Below are positions 1 to 8,186 of a stretch of DNA of 64,000 bases, piece after piece. Every line of letters begins with the position of its first letter. The first letter of the stretch is position 1. The translations under genes and the position numbers were made by a program. This stretch comes from Arenibacter antarcticus. GTDB lineage: Bacteria > Bacteroidota > Bacteroidia > Flavobacteriales > Flavobacteriaceae. Under the pieces are notes generated by a model, which saw only the letters and a list, made by a program, of their open reading frames with translations, made no database searches and was not told where the DNA came from. The stretch is taken from contig NZ_CP166679.1 of assembly GCF_041320605.1 (NCBI RefSeq), forward strand, positions 1,736,001 through 1,800,000. Reading direction: 5' to 3'.

Positions 1-179
1 TGGTTGTTCCAATAAATTCCAACATATATAAAGCTTAAAACATAAGTAAGGAAAACCGGGAGTATTGGTTTTAAGGCTTCAAATGTATAGCCTTCTGGTG
101 CACTCATCCCCAACACCATAATGGTTATGATGATGGCTAGTACACCATCACTAAAGGCTTCCAGTCTTCCTGTTGTCAT
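1..179 (-). CDS. TMEM175-family (DUF1211) potassium channel protein, N-terminal part
   Basis: Only the first 59 codons lie in the window; the 3' end runs off the left edge. The N-terminus MTTGRLEAFSDGVLAIIITI carries the R-x3-FSDG signature of the first membrane helix of TMEM175/DUF1211 channels, and a second hydrophobic segment follows (LPVFLTYVLSFIYVGIYW). Bacterial members are small K+-selective tetrameric membrane channels. The start codon overlaps the stop of the upstream pirin gene (ATGA), so the two are probably translationally coupled. Family is inferred from the signature; channel activity in this organism is not shown. Confidence 0.8.
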   Translation of the reverse strand, partial: MTTGRLEAFSDGVLAIIITIMVLGMSAPEGYTFEALKPILPVFLTYVLSFIYVGIYWNN

Positions 180-1069
180 AACCTGCGTGGTTTAGGAAGC
201 GGTACATAGTCGTTTTCATCGCCAATTACTTTTGGAAAAGCTTTCAGGTTTTGATTTTCCCAATCCTTTTTGGCTTGTTCAATGATTTCCTTATCGGAAT
301 TCACGAAATTCCAATGGATGTAGCGTTCTTCCTCAAAAGGAATTCCTCCAAAAATATAGACTGTTGTTTCTGGTTCCATTTCAAAGGAGCACAAGGTACT
401 ATCTTTGGCGACTAATATTTGTTTAGGACCGTAATTGTAGCCGTCGGCATTAATGCTGCCATTTAAGATATACAAGGCGCTTTCACCATACAGGTCTTCG
501 CCAATTGTGATCTGTTGTTTATCGGTACTTTTTATTTCTATAAAATACAGTTCACTATGCACAGGAACAGGGGATGTTCTGTCAAAAGCTTTACCAGCTA
601 TCAATTTAAATTGCGCCCCTTGTTCGCTCCAATGAGGAATGTCTTCTTCTGCAATATGCTCAAAGGTGGGCTCCATTTGTTCTAAATGCTTGGGTAATGC
701 CACCCATATCTGCAAGCCGTGTAAAGTTTTTTCAGTATTTCGTAAATATTCAGGCGTTCTTTCGGAATGGACCACCCCTTTACCTGCAGTCATCCAATTC
801 ACCGCCCCTGGTTTAATCTCAACATCTGAGCCTAGGCTGTCTTTATGCTGGATGGATCCTTCAAAGAGATAGGTTAGTGTAGATAATCCAATATGCGGAT
901 GTGGCGCAACATCTAAGTTTTCTTTTTTGCTCATTTTAGCTGGCCCCATATGGTCTATAAAGCTAAAGGGACCCACAGCCCGTTTTTGCCTAAACGGTAA
1001 CAAACGTCCAACCATAAAATTGCCGATATCGGCAGCGCGTTCTTCTATAATTAATTGGGTGTTTGACAT
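176..1069 (-). CDS. Pirin family protein (bicupin)
   Basis: A 297-residue bicupin. The N-terminal cupin has the pirin metal site: PHPHIGL (His57, His59) and VVHSE (His101, Glu103), the same spacing as in human pirin, where these four residues bind Fe. A second, ligand-poor cupin fills the C-terminal half, and the C-terminus YVPLPKPRRL is typical of the long pirin type. Family members are redox-sensing cofactors or quercetinase-like dioxygenases; the substrate here is unknown. It sits 20 bp downstream of a GNAT gene and overlaps the TMEM175-like start, forming a three-gene minus-strand unit. A second, shorter pirin lies about 1.4 kb away. Confidence 0.9.
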   Translation of the reverse strand: MSNTQLIIEERAADIGNFMVGRLLPFRQKRAVGPFSFIDHMGPAKMSKKENLDVAPHPHIGLSTLTYLFEGSIQHKDSLGSDVEIKPGAVNWMTAGKGVVHSERTPEYLRNTEKTLHGLQIWVALPKHLEQMEPTFEHIAEEDIPHWSEQGAQFKLIAGKAFDRTSPVPVHSELYFIEIKSTDKQQITIGEDLYGESALYILNGSINADGYNYGPKQILVAKDSTLCSFEMEPETTVYIFGGIPFEEERYIHWNFVNSDKEIIEQAKKDWENQNLKAFPKVIGDENDYVPLPKPRRL

Positions 1070-1089
1070 ATTTTTATTTTTTATTCACA

Positions 1090-1371
1090 CTATTTCAAAA
1101 CATCACGCATATCTTCAAGCTTTTTGAACATTGCATTAGCAAATGGACATAAAGGTAAAATCTTGATGTTTCTTTCTCGTGCCATTTCTACAATCTTATA
1201 AAGTAACTGCTTCCCGATGTCTTTTCCTTTAAATTCGGGTTCAACTTCTGTATGGTCTATAATGATGAGTTCTTCGCTTGCAATGGAATAGGTCATAATC
1301 CCAGCTCTTTTGTTATCCTCTCTGGCCATTGCAAAGCCTTTGTTGTCTCTTTCTTTTATTGTTATATCCAT
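1090..1371 (-). CDS. Small GNAT-type N-acetyltransferase (COG2388/NATD1-like)
   Basis: A 93-residue protein that is almost only the GNAT core. The acetyl-CoA loop is seen in HTEVEPEFKGKDIGKQLLYKIVEMAR (around residues 40-65), followed by PLCPFANAMFKKLEDMRDVL, matching the C-terminal CPF/Y motif of the compact COG2388 acetyltransferases (YidJ/NATD1). The acceptor substrate is unknown for the family. It is the first gene of the minus-strand unit that continues into pirin and the TMEM175-like channel (20-bp spacing). Confidence 0.85.
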   Translation of the reverse strand: MDITIKERDNKGFAMAREDNKRAGIMTYSIASEELIIIDHTEVEPEFKGKDIGKQLLYKIVEMARERNIKILPLCPFANAMFKKLEDMRDVLK

Positions 1372-1618
1372 AATATAGGGATTAGAAATTTATTACTGAT
1401 GTAAATACAAATTGGTACAATGTGTCGCCTTGTTTACTTTGTTGTAAGAGTGCCCCAGGAAAAATGATATTAGATTTAATTCAAAATTAATAAATTTATT
1501 GACTTGATATCTGGCAATAGCACCTAGTTGATTTCTAATAAACCGTTCATGGAAGGGGATCCAACATCAAGGCTAGATTACCTATTTTATCATTAGTGGA
1601 AAATGGCCAAAATGCCAA

Positions 1619-1783
1619 CTAATCCAATTCAAGACCTACCTTGGCATTCTTACTTTTAATATAGGGATGGATATCCATTAAGTTTGTCGGACCAGAACAT
1701 GCCACACGGTCAATTTCCATGTTAGTTTTTGTAGTTATTATTCCTTTTAGATCAGCTCGATAAAAGGTCAAGTATTTAGGCTG
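1619..1783 (-). pseudogene. Possible gene fragment of unknown family
   Basis: On the minus strand a 54-codon open stretch ends in TAG at 1619-1621. It reads like protein (PKYLTFYRADLKGI then SGPTNLMDIHPYIKSK then VGLELD) but follows a stop codon, and its only ATG codons are internal, so no full gene is possible. It may be the C-terminal remnant of a lost gene. I do not recognise the family, and a chance open frame is also possible. Confidence 0.25.
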
Positions 1784-1792
1784 CTAGTGTTT

Positions 1793-1836
1793 GAAAAAAA
1801 ATTGGGATTGGATTAATAATAAATCCAATCCCAATT
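1793..1836 (-). terminator. Rho-independent terminator of the YceI gene
   Basis: A perfect 15-bp inverted repeat (1800-1814 with 1822-1836, 7-nt loop) is followed on the minus strand by a run of T (the A-run at 1794-1800). It begins 22 bp beyond the YceI stop codon. Confidence 0.85.
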
Positions 1837-1857
1837 AAACGTATTCATTCTTCTTAA

Positions 1858-2382
1858 TTATGCCTTAATAAATTGTAAGTCGATAATTAGTTTTACAGTA
1901 TCGCTAACCACAATACTACCTGCTTCAGTTACTGCGCTCCAAGTAAGATTGAAATTCTTCCTGTTAATGCTCCCAGTAGCTTCAAATCCTGCTTTTGTTT
2001 GTCCATAAGGGTCTACGGCAATACCATTGAAATCTACATTTAATTCAATTTCTTTGGTGACATCTCTAATGGTTAAATCTCCTGTTAGTGTGCTACCGTC
2101 ATAAGATTTAGACTTGAATGTCATTTCAGGAAATTTCTCTGCGTTGAAAAAATCATCTGACTTTAAATGTGCGTCCCTATCTTTATTTTTTGTATTGATG
2201 GATCCTGTTTTTGCTGTGAAGCTGAAGTCTGCATCGACGAAATTTTCTGATTCAGTTTCAACTGTTGCATTAAAATCTTCAAAATGACCAGTTACTGTAG
2301 AAATCATCATGTGCTTTACTTTAAAGCTAATTTCAGAATGTGCTGTATCAATATTCCATTTTGTTTTTACTTGTGTTTCCAT
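1858..2382 (-). CDS. YceI family protein (lipocalin-like isoprenoid-binding)
   Basis: A 174-residue protein spanning one YceI domain: WNIDTAHSEISFKVKHMM at the N-terminus, then FSFTAKTGSINTKNKDRDAH and LTGDLTIRDVTKEIEL, ending ADFSFTAK-type strands and the SDTVKLIIDLQF C-terminus. The family folds as an extended lipocalin barrel that binds polyisoprenoids. No signal peptide is visible, so this member is probably cytoplasmic, unlike E. coli YceI. It lies 95 bp downstream of the short pirin and has its own terminator, so pirin and YceI may be one transcript. An imperfect palindrome lies in the spacer (2434-2453). Confidence 0.92.
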   Translation of the reverse strand: METQVKTKWNIDTAHSEISFKVKHMMISTVTGHFEDFNATVETESENFVDADFSFTAKTGSINTKNKDRDAHLKSDDFFNAEKFPEMTFKSKSYDGSTLTGDLTIRDVTKEIELNVDFNGIAVDPYGQTKAGFEATGSINRKNFNLTWSAVTEAGSIVVSDTVKLIIDLQFIKA

Positions 2383-2477
2383 TTTTTTTCTTGTTTAAAA
2401 ATTAATATTTGATTTATTTTGATAGTGGCAAACATTGTTGGCATAATCTATGGCCAAAAATGGTTATAATTAATTGT

Positions 2478-3194
2478 TTACATATTCATTGGAACTTCCA
2501 TCAATAAGATTTCAGTATCGCTGTCTGCTTTTATGTCCAGCGTTTCTGTATCCCAGACTCCAAATCCATCTCTTTCGTTAAGGTCTTGACCATTTATAGT
2601 GGCATCTCCTTTTAAGATAAAAGCGTATACTCCATTATTGTCAGCATCGTTTAAACGGTATTGAAGTTCTTTGCCTTTATCTAGATTGGTCATATTAAAC
2701 CAAGCGTTTTGGTGTGCCCAGATCCCTGCATCATCTGTATTAGGTGATAACACCTGTTGTAGTTTGTTTTTCCGGTCTGCTGTGTTTAGTGTTATCTGGT
2801 CGTAACGTGGTTCAACATTTTGTTTGTTTGGAATCACCCAAATCTGTAAAAACTTTACCGGCTTGTCCGGGTTGTTGTTGTATTCAGAATGCATTACTCC
2901 TGTACCAGCACTCATGACTTGAATGTCTCCTGATCTAATTATGGTTTCATTCCCCATATTATCTTGATGTTTTAAATCGCCTTCTAGGGGAATAGAAACA
3001 ATTTCCATATCTCTATGAGGATGCGTTCCAAAACCTCTACTTTCTGAAACGGTATCATCGTTAAGTACTCGTAATACTCCGAAATTCATCCTTTCTGGGT
3101 CCTGGTAATTTGCAAAACTGAAGGTGTGTCTAGATTTTAGCCAACCGTGATCTGCATTTCCTCTTGTGTCTGATTTGTGAAGTACTGTTTTCAT
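2478..3194 (-). CDS. Pirin family protein (YhaK-like)
   Basis: A 238-residue pirin of the short YhaK type. The cupin metal motif is intact: FGTHPHRDMEI (His58, His60) and VMHSEYN (His102, Glu104). The start MKTVLHKSDTRG and the HGWLKSRHTFSFANY block are standard for this subgroup. The role is probably redox or flavonoid-type chemistry; the substrate is unknown. It is divergent from the sigma-54 activator at 3467, and a sigma-54-like promoter points towards it. It probably heads a pirin-YceI transcript. Confidence 0.92.
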   Translation of the reverse strand: MKTVLHKSDTRGNADHGWLKSRHTFSFANYQDPERMNFGVLRVLNDDTVSESRGFGTHPHRDMEIVSIPLEGDLKHQDNMGNETIIRSGDIQVMSAGTGVMHSEYNNNPDKPVKFLQIWVIPNKQNVEPRYDQITLNTADRKNKLQQVLSPNTDDAGIWAHQNAWFNMTNLDKGKELQYRLNDADNNGVYAFILKGDATINGQDLNERDGFGVWDTETLDIKADSDTEILLMEVPMNM

Positions 3195-3318
3195 ATTTTT
3201 TCACTTTTTTTTGTTGAAATATTATATACTGAACCTCCTTTTAACGTAATTGCACTTCCTGCAACTGCTTTTATTAAAAAGCCTTTACGTTTCTTAATGG
3301 ATTCGTTTGGTATTTAAT

Positions 3319-3337
3319 ACGCTAATCTCATGCCAAA
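3319..3337 (-). promoter_or_regulatory. Candidate sigma-54 (RpoN) promoter for pirin/YceI
   Basis: Read on the minus strand, TTTGGCATGAGATTAGCG matches the -24/-12 consensus TGGCAyG-N4-TTGCw with the required GG-N10-GC geometry (GG at 3334-3333, GC at 3322-3321). It would start transcription near 3310, about 115 nt before the pirin start. A sigma-54 activator is encoded divergently just upstream. The -12 half reads TAGC rather than TTGC. Confidence 0.5.
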
Positions 3338-3401
3338 CTCATAAATTGCTTAAATTCAGGCTATTGTATATTATTTTGGTAATTTTTTATTCTATTTTAT
3401 A

Positions 3402-3411
3402 AGAAATTTCT
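3402..3411. promoter_or_regulatory. Palindrome, candidate activator binding site
   Basis: AGAAATTTCT is a perfect 10-bp palindrome about 95 bp upstream of the start predicted from the sigma-54-like promoter, the usual place of an enhancer site. A related half-site GAGAAAT follows at about 3419. The sequence is AT-rich, so chance is possible. Confidence 0.3.
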
Positions 3412-3466
3412 ATTATATGAGAAATATATTTGTATTTTGAGAGGGTGTTTAAAAAAAATTTAAGGG

Positions 3467-5575
3467 ATGATACCAGAGTCGGAAGTAAAAGAATGGTTAG
3501 TTGAGACCTTGCCTTATGAAGTCATGTGGATGAACCAAGAAGGAGCTATTGTATATGCCAATACAAAATTTTGTAATCGTGTAGGTTATAAAAAGTCGGA
3601 AATACTAAAGCTTTCCATCTTTGATATTAATACCACGGCAACTAAAGAAAGCTGGAGGGACCATTGGGACCTAGTAAAATCTGACCGCACACATTACTTT
3701 AAAGCTACTCACAAGAATAGAGGAGGGAAGTTTTATGAAGTTGAGGTTTATGCTCAATTTTTCTCAAATAATAGAAAAAATTTAATATGTGCTATTGTAA
3801 ATGATATTACGGACTCTAGCTTTTATAAAAATCTATTAGATAAGACGGAAACCATTGCTAATGTTGGGGGTTGGAAATTAAACTTACAAGATGGTTCGTT
3901 AATAACGACCACAGAGGCATTAAAAATATTTGATGCACAGGGTACTGAAGCGCTGGCCCCAGCAAATATAATCCATAGTTTTAAGGATAGCGAAAAAGTA
4001 AAAAGTCTTTTACGTGGTGTTATGAGAAAGGCCGCTTCTTATGATGTAGTATTGGAAACAAATGAAAATCCCTCTAGATTTATCAGAGCAGTAGCAAAAC
4101 CTGTTTTAAAAGGCGATATGGTCTACAAAATACTAGGTGTTTATCAAGATGTAACGGAACAACAACGCAAAGAAAACGCGCTTCATTTATATAAGGCAGT
4201 AATCGATAATGCAGAGGATTTAATTTATGTATTAAATAGAAAAGGTGAATTCTTTCATTATAGTGAATCGGTCATAAAACAATTAGGCTATAGAAAAAAG
4301 GAGCTAGATAATGCCACTATTTATGATATAGACCCATCGGTAACGAAAGAGTGGTGGGCTTCGCATTTCAATGAAATTGTAGAGAAAGGTTCTTTGCGTT
4401 TTGAGTGGTTGGTTGTCCGAAAAGACGGCACAAAATTTCCTGTAGATATTACCGCCAATCATTTACGTTTTAATAATGAAGATTATAATTGTGCAGTAAT
4501 TAGAAATGTTACGGATCGAAAAAAGCGTGATCTAAAGCTGTATGAGGCTTTAGAGGAAATTAAATCATTAAAAGATCGCCTTGAAATTGAAAACGAATAT
4601 TTGCAAGAAGAAATAAGTCATAAAATAAATGCCGATAACATTGTTTGTAGGAGTGAGGTTTATGCAAAAGTACTAGAACAAGTAAATCTGGTAGCACCAA
4701 CAGACACTACGGTTTTAATTACAGGAGAATCTGGAACAGGCAAAGAATTATTAGCAATTGCGTTGCATACCAATAGTCTACGAAAAAATAGACCACTCAT
4801 AAAAGTTAATTGTGCCACTTTGCCGAAAGAACTTATCGAGAGCGAATTGTTTGGTCATAAAAAAGGGGCTTTTACAGGTGCCGTAGTAGACAAGCTTGGT
4901 AAATTTACCTTGGCAGATGGGGGGACTATTTTTCTTGATGAAATTGGTGAGATGCCAATAGATTTACAATCTAAATTATTGCGTGTTTTACAAGAAGGTG
5001 AATTTGACGAATTAGGTGGTTCAAAAACCATTAAAGTAGATGTACGAGTTATTGCTGCTACAAACCGAAAACTTGAGGAAATGATAAAAGAGGGTACTTT
5101 TAGAGAAGACCTTTATTATAGATTGAATGTATTTCCAATATACAATATTCCACTTCGAGATCGGAAAGAAGATATTCCCCTACTTGCGCAATTCTTTCTA
5201 GAGAAATATTCATCCAAAGCAGGGAAATCCTTTAAACGATTGGCTAAAAAAACAGTGGATGCTCTAATAGCCTATAATTTTCCAGGAAATATTAGAGAGT
5301 TAGAGAATTTAATTGAGCGCGCTGTTATCGTAGAAAGTGGTACAACATTAAATACGGGGAGTTGGATGCCTACAGAATCAAGAACTATCAATGAGACGGA
5401 ACTTCTAACCTTCGAGGAGGTTCAAAGGCAGCATATCATCACTATTTTGAAGCACACCAAAGGGAAAGTAAGTGGTGTAAATGGAGCTGCCGGCATCCTT
5501 GATATGAATGCAAAAACCTTGTTTGCCAGGATGAATAAACTTGGTATTAAGAAGGAGACAATTTTTAGGGATTAA
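3467..5575 (+). CDS. Sigma-54-dependent activator with three PAS domains
   Basis: A 702-residue bacterial enhancer-binding protein. Three PAS sensor domains (about residues 10-120, 125-230 and 235-355) are followed by a short coiled coil (about 355-390), the AAA+ domain and a Fis-type HTH. The AAA+ domain has Walker A GESGTGKE (about 420), the sigma-54 contact loop GAFTGA (about 467), Walker B GGTIFLDEIGE and the Arg-rich FREDLYYRLNVFP segment. The C-terminal HTH (GVNGAAGILDMNAKTLFARM) ends the protein. There is no receiver domain, so the PAS modules are the likely input; ligand or redox signal is unknown. It is transcribed away from pirin/YceI, which are its most likely local targets. Confidence 0.93.
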   Translation: MIPESEVKEWLVETLPYEVMWMNQEGAIVYANTKFCNRVGYKKSEILKLSIFDINTTATKESWRDHWDLVKSDRTHYFKATHKNRGGKFYEVEVYAQFFSNNRKNLICAIVNDITDSSFYKNLLDKTETIANVGGWKLNLQDGSLITTTEALKIFDAQGTEALAPANIIHSFKDSEKVKSLLRGVMRKAASYDVVLETNENPSRFIRAVAKPVLKGDMVYKILGVYQDVTEQQRKENALHLYKAVIDNAEDLIYVLNRKGEFFHYSESVIKQLGYRKKELDNATIYDIDPSVTKEWWASHFNEIVEKGSLRFEWLVVRKDGTKFPVDITANHLRFNNEDYNCAVIRNVTDRKKRDLKLYEALEEIKSLKDRLEIENEYLQEEISHKINADNIVCRSEVYAKVLEQVNLVAPTDTTVLITGESGTGKELLAIALHTNSLRKNRPLIKVNCATLPKELIESELFGHKKGAFTGAVVDKLGKFTLADGGTIFLDEIGEMPIDLQSKLLRVLQEGEFDELGGSKTIKVDVRVIAATNRKLEEMIKEGTFREDLYYRLNVFPIYNIPLRDRKEDIPLLAQFFLEKYSSKAGKSFKRLAKKTVDALIAYNFPGNIRELENLIERAVIVESGTTLNTGSWMPTESRTINETELLTFEEVQRQHIITILKHTKGKVSGVNGAAGILDMNAKTLFARMNKLGIKKETIFRD

Positions 5576-5614
5576 AATTCTGAAAACCAAATCGTAATTT
5601 ATTATGGTTTTAAC

Positions 5615-5652
5615 AAAAAATAGGAGCTTCAATTTCCAAATTGAAGCTCCTA
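5615..5652 (-). terminator. Terminator of the cobalamin uptake operon
   Basis: A near-perfect inverted repeat (5621-5635 with 5638-5652) is followed on the minus strand by six T (A-run 5615-5620). It lies about 50 bp beyond the last gene of the operon. On the plus strand it lacks a T-run but may still limit read-through from the activator gene. Confidence 0.8.
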
Positions 5653-5703
5653 TACATAATATAACCAACGGAGCGGTTTTCTCTCTGATTGAGATGTTAA
5701 GTT

Positions 5704-7023
5704 TTAATGAAACACTGGAGCTGCTGGGAAATAATAACCCTCATAACTATTGGTCTTTTCTAGGTTACCAGAATCCGCATTGTAAAAATGAAGTTTATTA
5801 TAGCTGAAGTTTTCTCCCCAGCCGTCGCGTACAGTTCGAACTATCAATTGGCCTGTATCAGGATTAAATCCAAGTCCAGTACCATAGAGCACCTCAGTAT
5901 CCGGCAGTTTGATAAATGGTTCTTTTAATGAAACGAGTTCATCTTTATAGCGATAAATTTCATTTCCCCCACTAAAGGATCCGTTTTTAGCTATAAATAC
6001 AGCGTTAGCACTGGCAGTTATGGAAGCGGGATGCCATGCTCCCCAACTACTGTTCGCTTTAAACCCTAGCTCTATTTCTTCAATTTCAAGCGTACTAGGA
6101 TTAATTTTAACCAATTTAGTGCCCCCTGCTACCCAAATAGTATTGTCTTGAGTTTTTGCAAAACCTACAGCCATTCCGGGAATACGTTTTACTACTTCAT
6201 AATTTGAGGCATTTAGAATAATTGCACCTTCTCTTTGGGATAAAACAAATATGTAGTCACCCGCTTTTGTCATATCTCCGATCTGCCCTGAAATTCCGGG
6301 TATAGTACCTTCAATTGCAAGGGTTTCAAGATCTATTTTGTGAATTCCATTGCTAGAACTTAACAACCCTTTGGTCTCTGAAATCCCTAAGAATGCTCGC
6401 CAATTATTTCCTGATTGAGATGGAATTCTTTGTTCTTCTAATAGGGAATAAGCATCAGAAACCACAACAGGACCTCCTGACTTACTAACCAGATATAACT
6501 TTTCATTAAACACGGTTCCAAACCCTAAGGTCGAATTTAACGGATATAAATCTTTAGTCGGATTTGTTTTCACAAAAACACTGTCTTCTATTTTTTGGGT
6601 GTCATAGCGGTAAAAGCCTACCGTCCCAGTACCATGCCCAAACCAGCCTTCATTAATCAGGTAAAACCCGTGTTCAAAAGCTCCCCAGGTGTGAATGTCG
6701 TACGTTAGGGAAGCTTCACCCCCTTCATTTTTCACCTCAAGACTTATTTGATTTGTTCCCCGCGCTTCAGGAGTAAAAATATATGTTGAATCGTTGCTAA
6801 CTATTTCTCCGTCTACGATCCATTCAAAAATAGAATTCTTAGAATTACTTAATTTAGGGCTCAACAAAAGGTGTTCGCCCATGGTTATGGTATCTTGTAA
6901 ATGTTGTGCGCCATCAATTGAAGGCGGATTTATACCCAACTCATCATCCGTGCTACATCCAATTATTAGGCTCGCAAAAACAATACTTATTAGGAATTTA
7001 AAAGAATAAAAATTATGCTTCAT
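5704..7023 (-). CDS. Surface lipoprotein with PKD-like and DUF5074 beta-propeller domains, BtuG-like
   Basis: 439 residues. A signal peptide ends in a lipobox (LIIGC, Cys23) followed by STDDE, an acidic patch of the kind that exports Bacteroidetes lipoproteins to the cell surface. Residues about 30-115 form a PKD/Ig-like module; from GFYLINEGWFGHGTG onward comes a YncE-like propeller of the DUF5074 type. Bacteroides BtuG proteins, which bind cobalamin at the surface and pair with BtuB, belong to this propeller group. It is the last gene of an operon led by a cobalamin riboswitch (19-bp gap), which supports a role in B12 capture. Direct binding is inferred, not seen. Confidence 0.75.
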   Translation of the reverse strand: MKHNFYSFKFLISIVFASLIIGCSTDDELGINPPSIDGAQHLQDTITMGEHLLLSPKLSNSKNSIFEWIVDGEIVSNDSTYIFTPEARGTNQISLEVKNEGGEASLTYDIHTWGAFEHGFYLINEGWFGHGTGTVGFYRYDTQKIEDSVFVKTNPTKDLYPLNSTLGFGTVFNEKLYLVSKSGGPVVVSDAYSLLEEQRIPSQSGNNWRAFLGISETKGLLSSSNGIHKIDLETLAIEGTIPGISGQIGDMTKAGDYIFVLSQREGAIILNASNYEVVKRIPGMAVGFAKTQDNTIWVAGGTKLVKINPSTLEIEEIELGFKANSSWGAWHPASITASANAVFIAKNGSFSGGNEIYRYKDELVSLKEPFIKLPDTEVLYGTGLGFNPDTGQLIVRTVRDGWGENFSYNKLHFYNADSGNLEKTNSYEGYYFPAAPVFH

Positions 7024-7042
7024 TTTAATTTATTTTAGATGA

Positions 7043-8164
7043 TTATTTTTCAAGTAGACTTAAATCAGCAACACCAGTAATTTCGGTCGACAATTCTCCC
7101 AGCCAGCCCATATTGACCTGTACCCCTGTTTGAATCTTTATAAAATCAATTCCACTTAAATAAACGGCATTACCCTTTTCATCTATTGCATCGGCCAAAT
7201 CTATTTGGTCTCCACCGCTGGTATTATCAGCATAACCGTATTCAAATGGCTTACTGGTGATATAAGAAGGATTACTCATATCGATATTGCTATCTGACAA
7301 TAAAGTTCCAGAAATTGAATAGGAGTCTTCTATAATCCACTCTGGATAATATGCTTGCTTATGAAATGTGTTTTTCGCAATAAAACCAGTGTTCCCTTTG
7401 CTATCCTCCCATGCAACATCTTCTTCAGCCGTTTCTGGTTTAAAATAGGTGATCTTATAAGCTCTGTCTGTGCCTTCTAAAGCATGCGCACTCCCTTTAA
7501 TTTCATACCAAATGTCATCTGGCAATCCATTGCCATTATCGTCTTGCATTACATAAACAACTCCAGGTTCAGAGAAAGTTGGCATGGCATTGCCATAGAT
7601 AATTAGATCATTTTTATCTTCTTGATTAATTACGGTGTGATCAAAAGCATAACTTGCAGAGCCTCCCCAGCCTCCCAAGCTCACTAAGCCACGGCCTCCA
7701 ATAATTCCTTCAGCACTTTCTAAGTTCCCTGGTTTTTTATTGATAAACTGACCGGGAGCTGGCTTATACTCTAAAAGATCAGACACAAAGGCAATACTGG
7801 CGTCAGTTATAGGCCTTAATTTAGCGTTAACCTTTATGGTGTATTCATAATTAAACGTACCGGCCTCATTAGAAGCTGCATAGGAAAGGATATAGTCTCC
7901 TGAATTTGTAGGTTCAAAAACATACGTATTAGAATTAGCCACAATACTATCTCCCAAAGACCATGTTTCGGCATAAACTGAATTATTTTTATTTGTTGTT
8001 GAGAATGTTGTATGCTCTCCAACACTAAGTTCAAGCTCTTTGTCTTGAATAGACATCGCAACTTCAGGCTCTATAAGGTCCATTTTGTCATTTTTAGAAC
8101 ACGACGTCATTAAAAAAGCAACACCAAAAAAGGCCGCGATTAGTTTGTTGTAATTTGTTTTCAT
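7043..8164 (-). CDS. PKD-domain surface lipoprotein of the cobalamin locus
   Basis: 373 residues. Lipobox LMTSC (Cys22) followed by SKNDKMD marks an exported lipoprotein. Residues about 35-112 look like a PKD/Ig-like module (VSLGDS-type strands, SGDYILSYAASNEAGTFNYEYTIKV). The larger C-terminal domain contains GRGLVSLGGWGGSASYAFDH, then DLIIYGNAMPTFSEPGVVYV and DDNGNGLPDDIWYEIKGS, a conserved block I associate with cell-surface proteins of Bacteroidetes B12 loci. Its biochemical role is not known to me; it may bind cobalamin or hold the BtuB/propeller complex together. It sits between two propeller lipoproteins with 22- and 19-bp gaps. Confidence 0.7.
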   Translation of the reverse strand: MKTNYNKLIAAFFGVAFLMTSCSKNDKMDLIEPEVAMSIQDKELELSVGEHTTFSTTNKNNSVYAETWSLGDSIVANSNTYVFEPTNSGDYILSYAASNEAGTFNYEYTIKVNAKLRPITDASIAFVSDLLEYKPAPGQFINKKPGNLESAEGIIGGRGLVSLGGWGGSASYAFDHTVINQEDKNDLIIYGNAMPTFSEPGVVYVMQDDNGNGLPDDIWYEIKGSAHALEGTDRAYKITYFKPETAEEDVAWEDSKGNTGFIAKNTFHKQAYYPEWIIEDSYSISGTLLSDSNIDMSNPSYITSKPFEYGYADNTSGGDQIDLADAIDEKGNAVYLSGIDFIKIQTGVQVNMGWLGELSTEITGVADLSLLEK

Positions 8165-8186
8165 TTTTTATTATTTAAGATTTATA

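Larger units (their letters stand above)
1372..1857. other. Gene-poor stretch with terminator and one open fragment
   Basis: No complete gene is apparent. It contains the terminator of the YceI gene (1793-1836) and a 54-codon open stretch on the minus strand (1619-1783) described separately. The rest is AT-rich with stops in all frames. Confidence 0.6.

Noticed and set aside
2434-2453. Second sigma-54-like promoter before yceI
   Set aside because: TTGGCCATAGATTATGCC has GG and GC separated by 11 rather than 10 nt, which is not expected to work; it is noted only as an imperfect palindrome.
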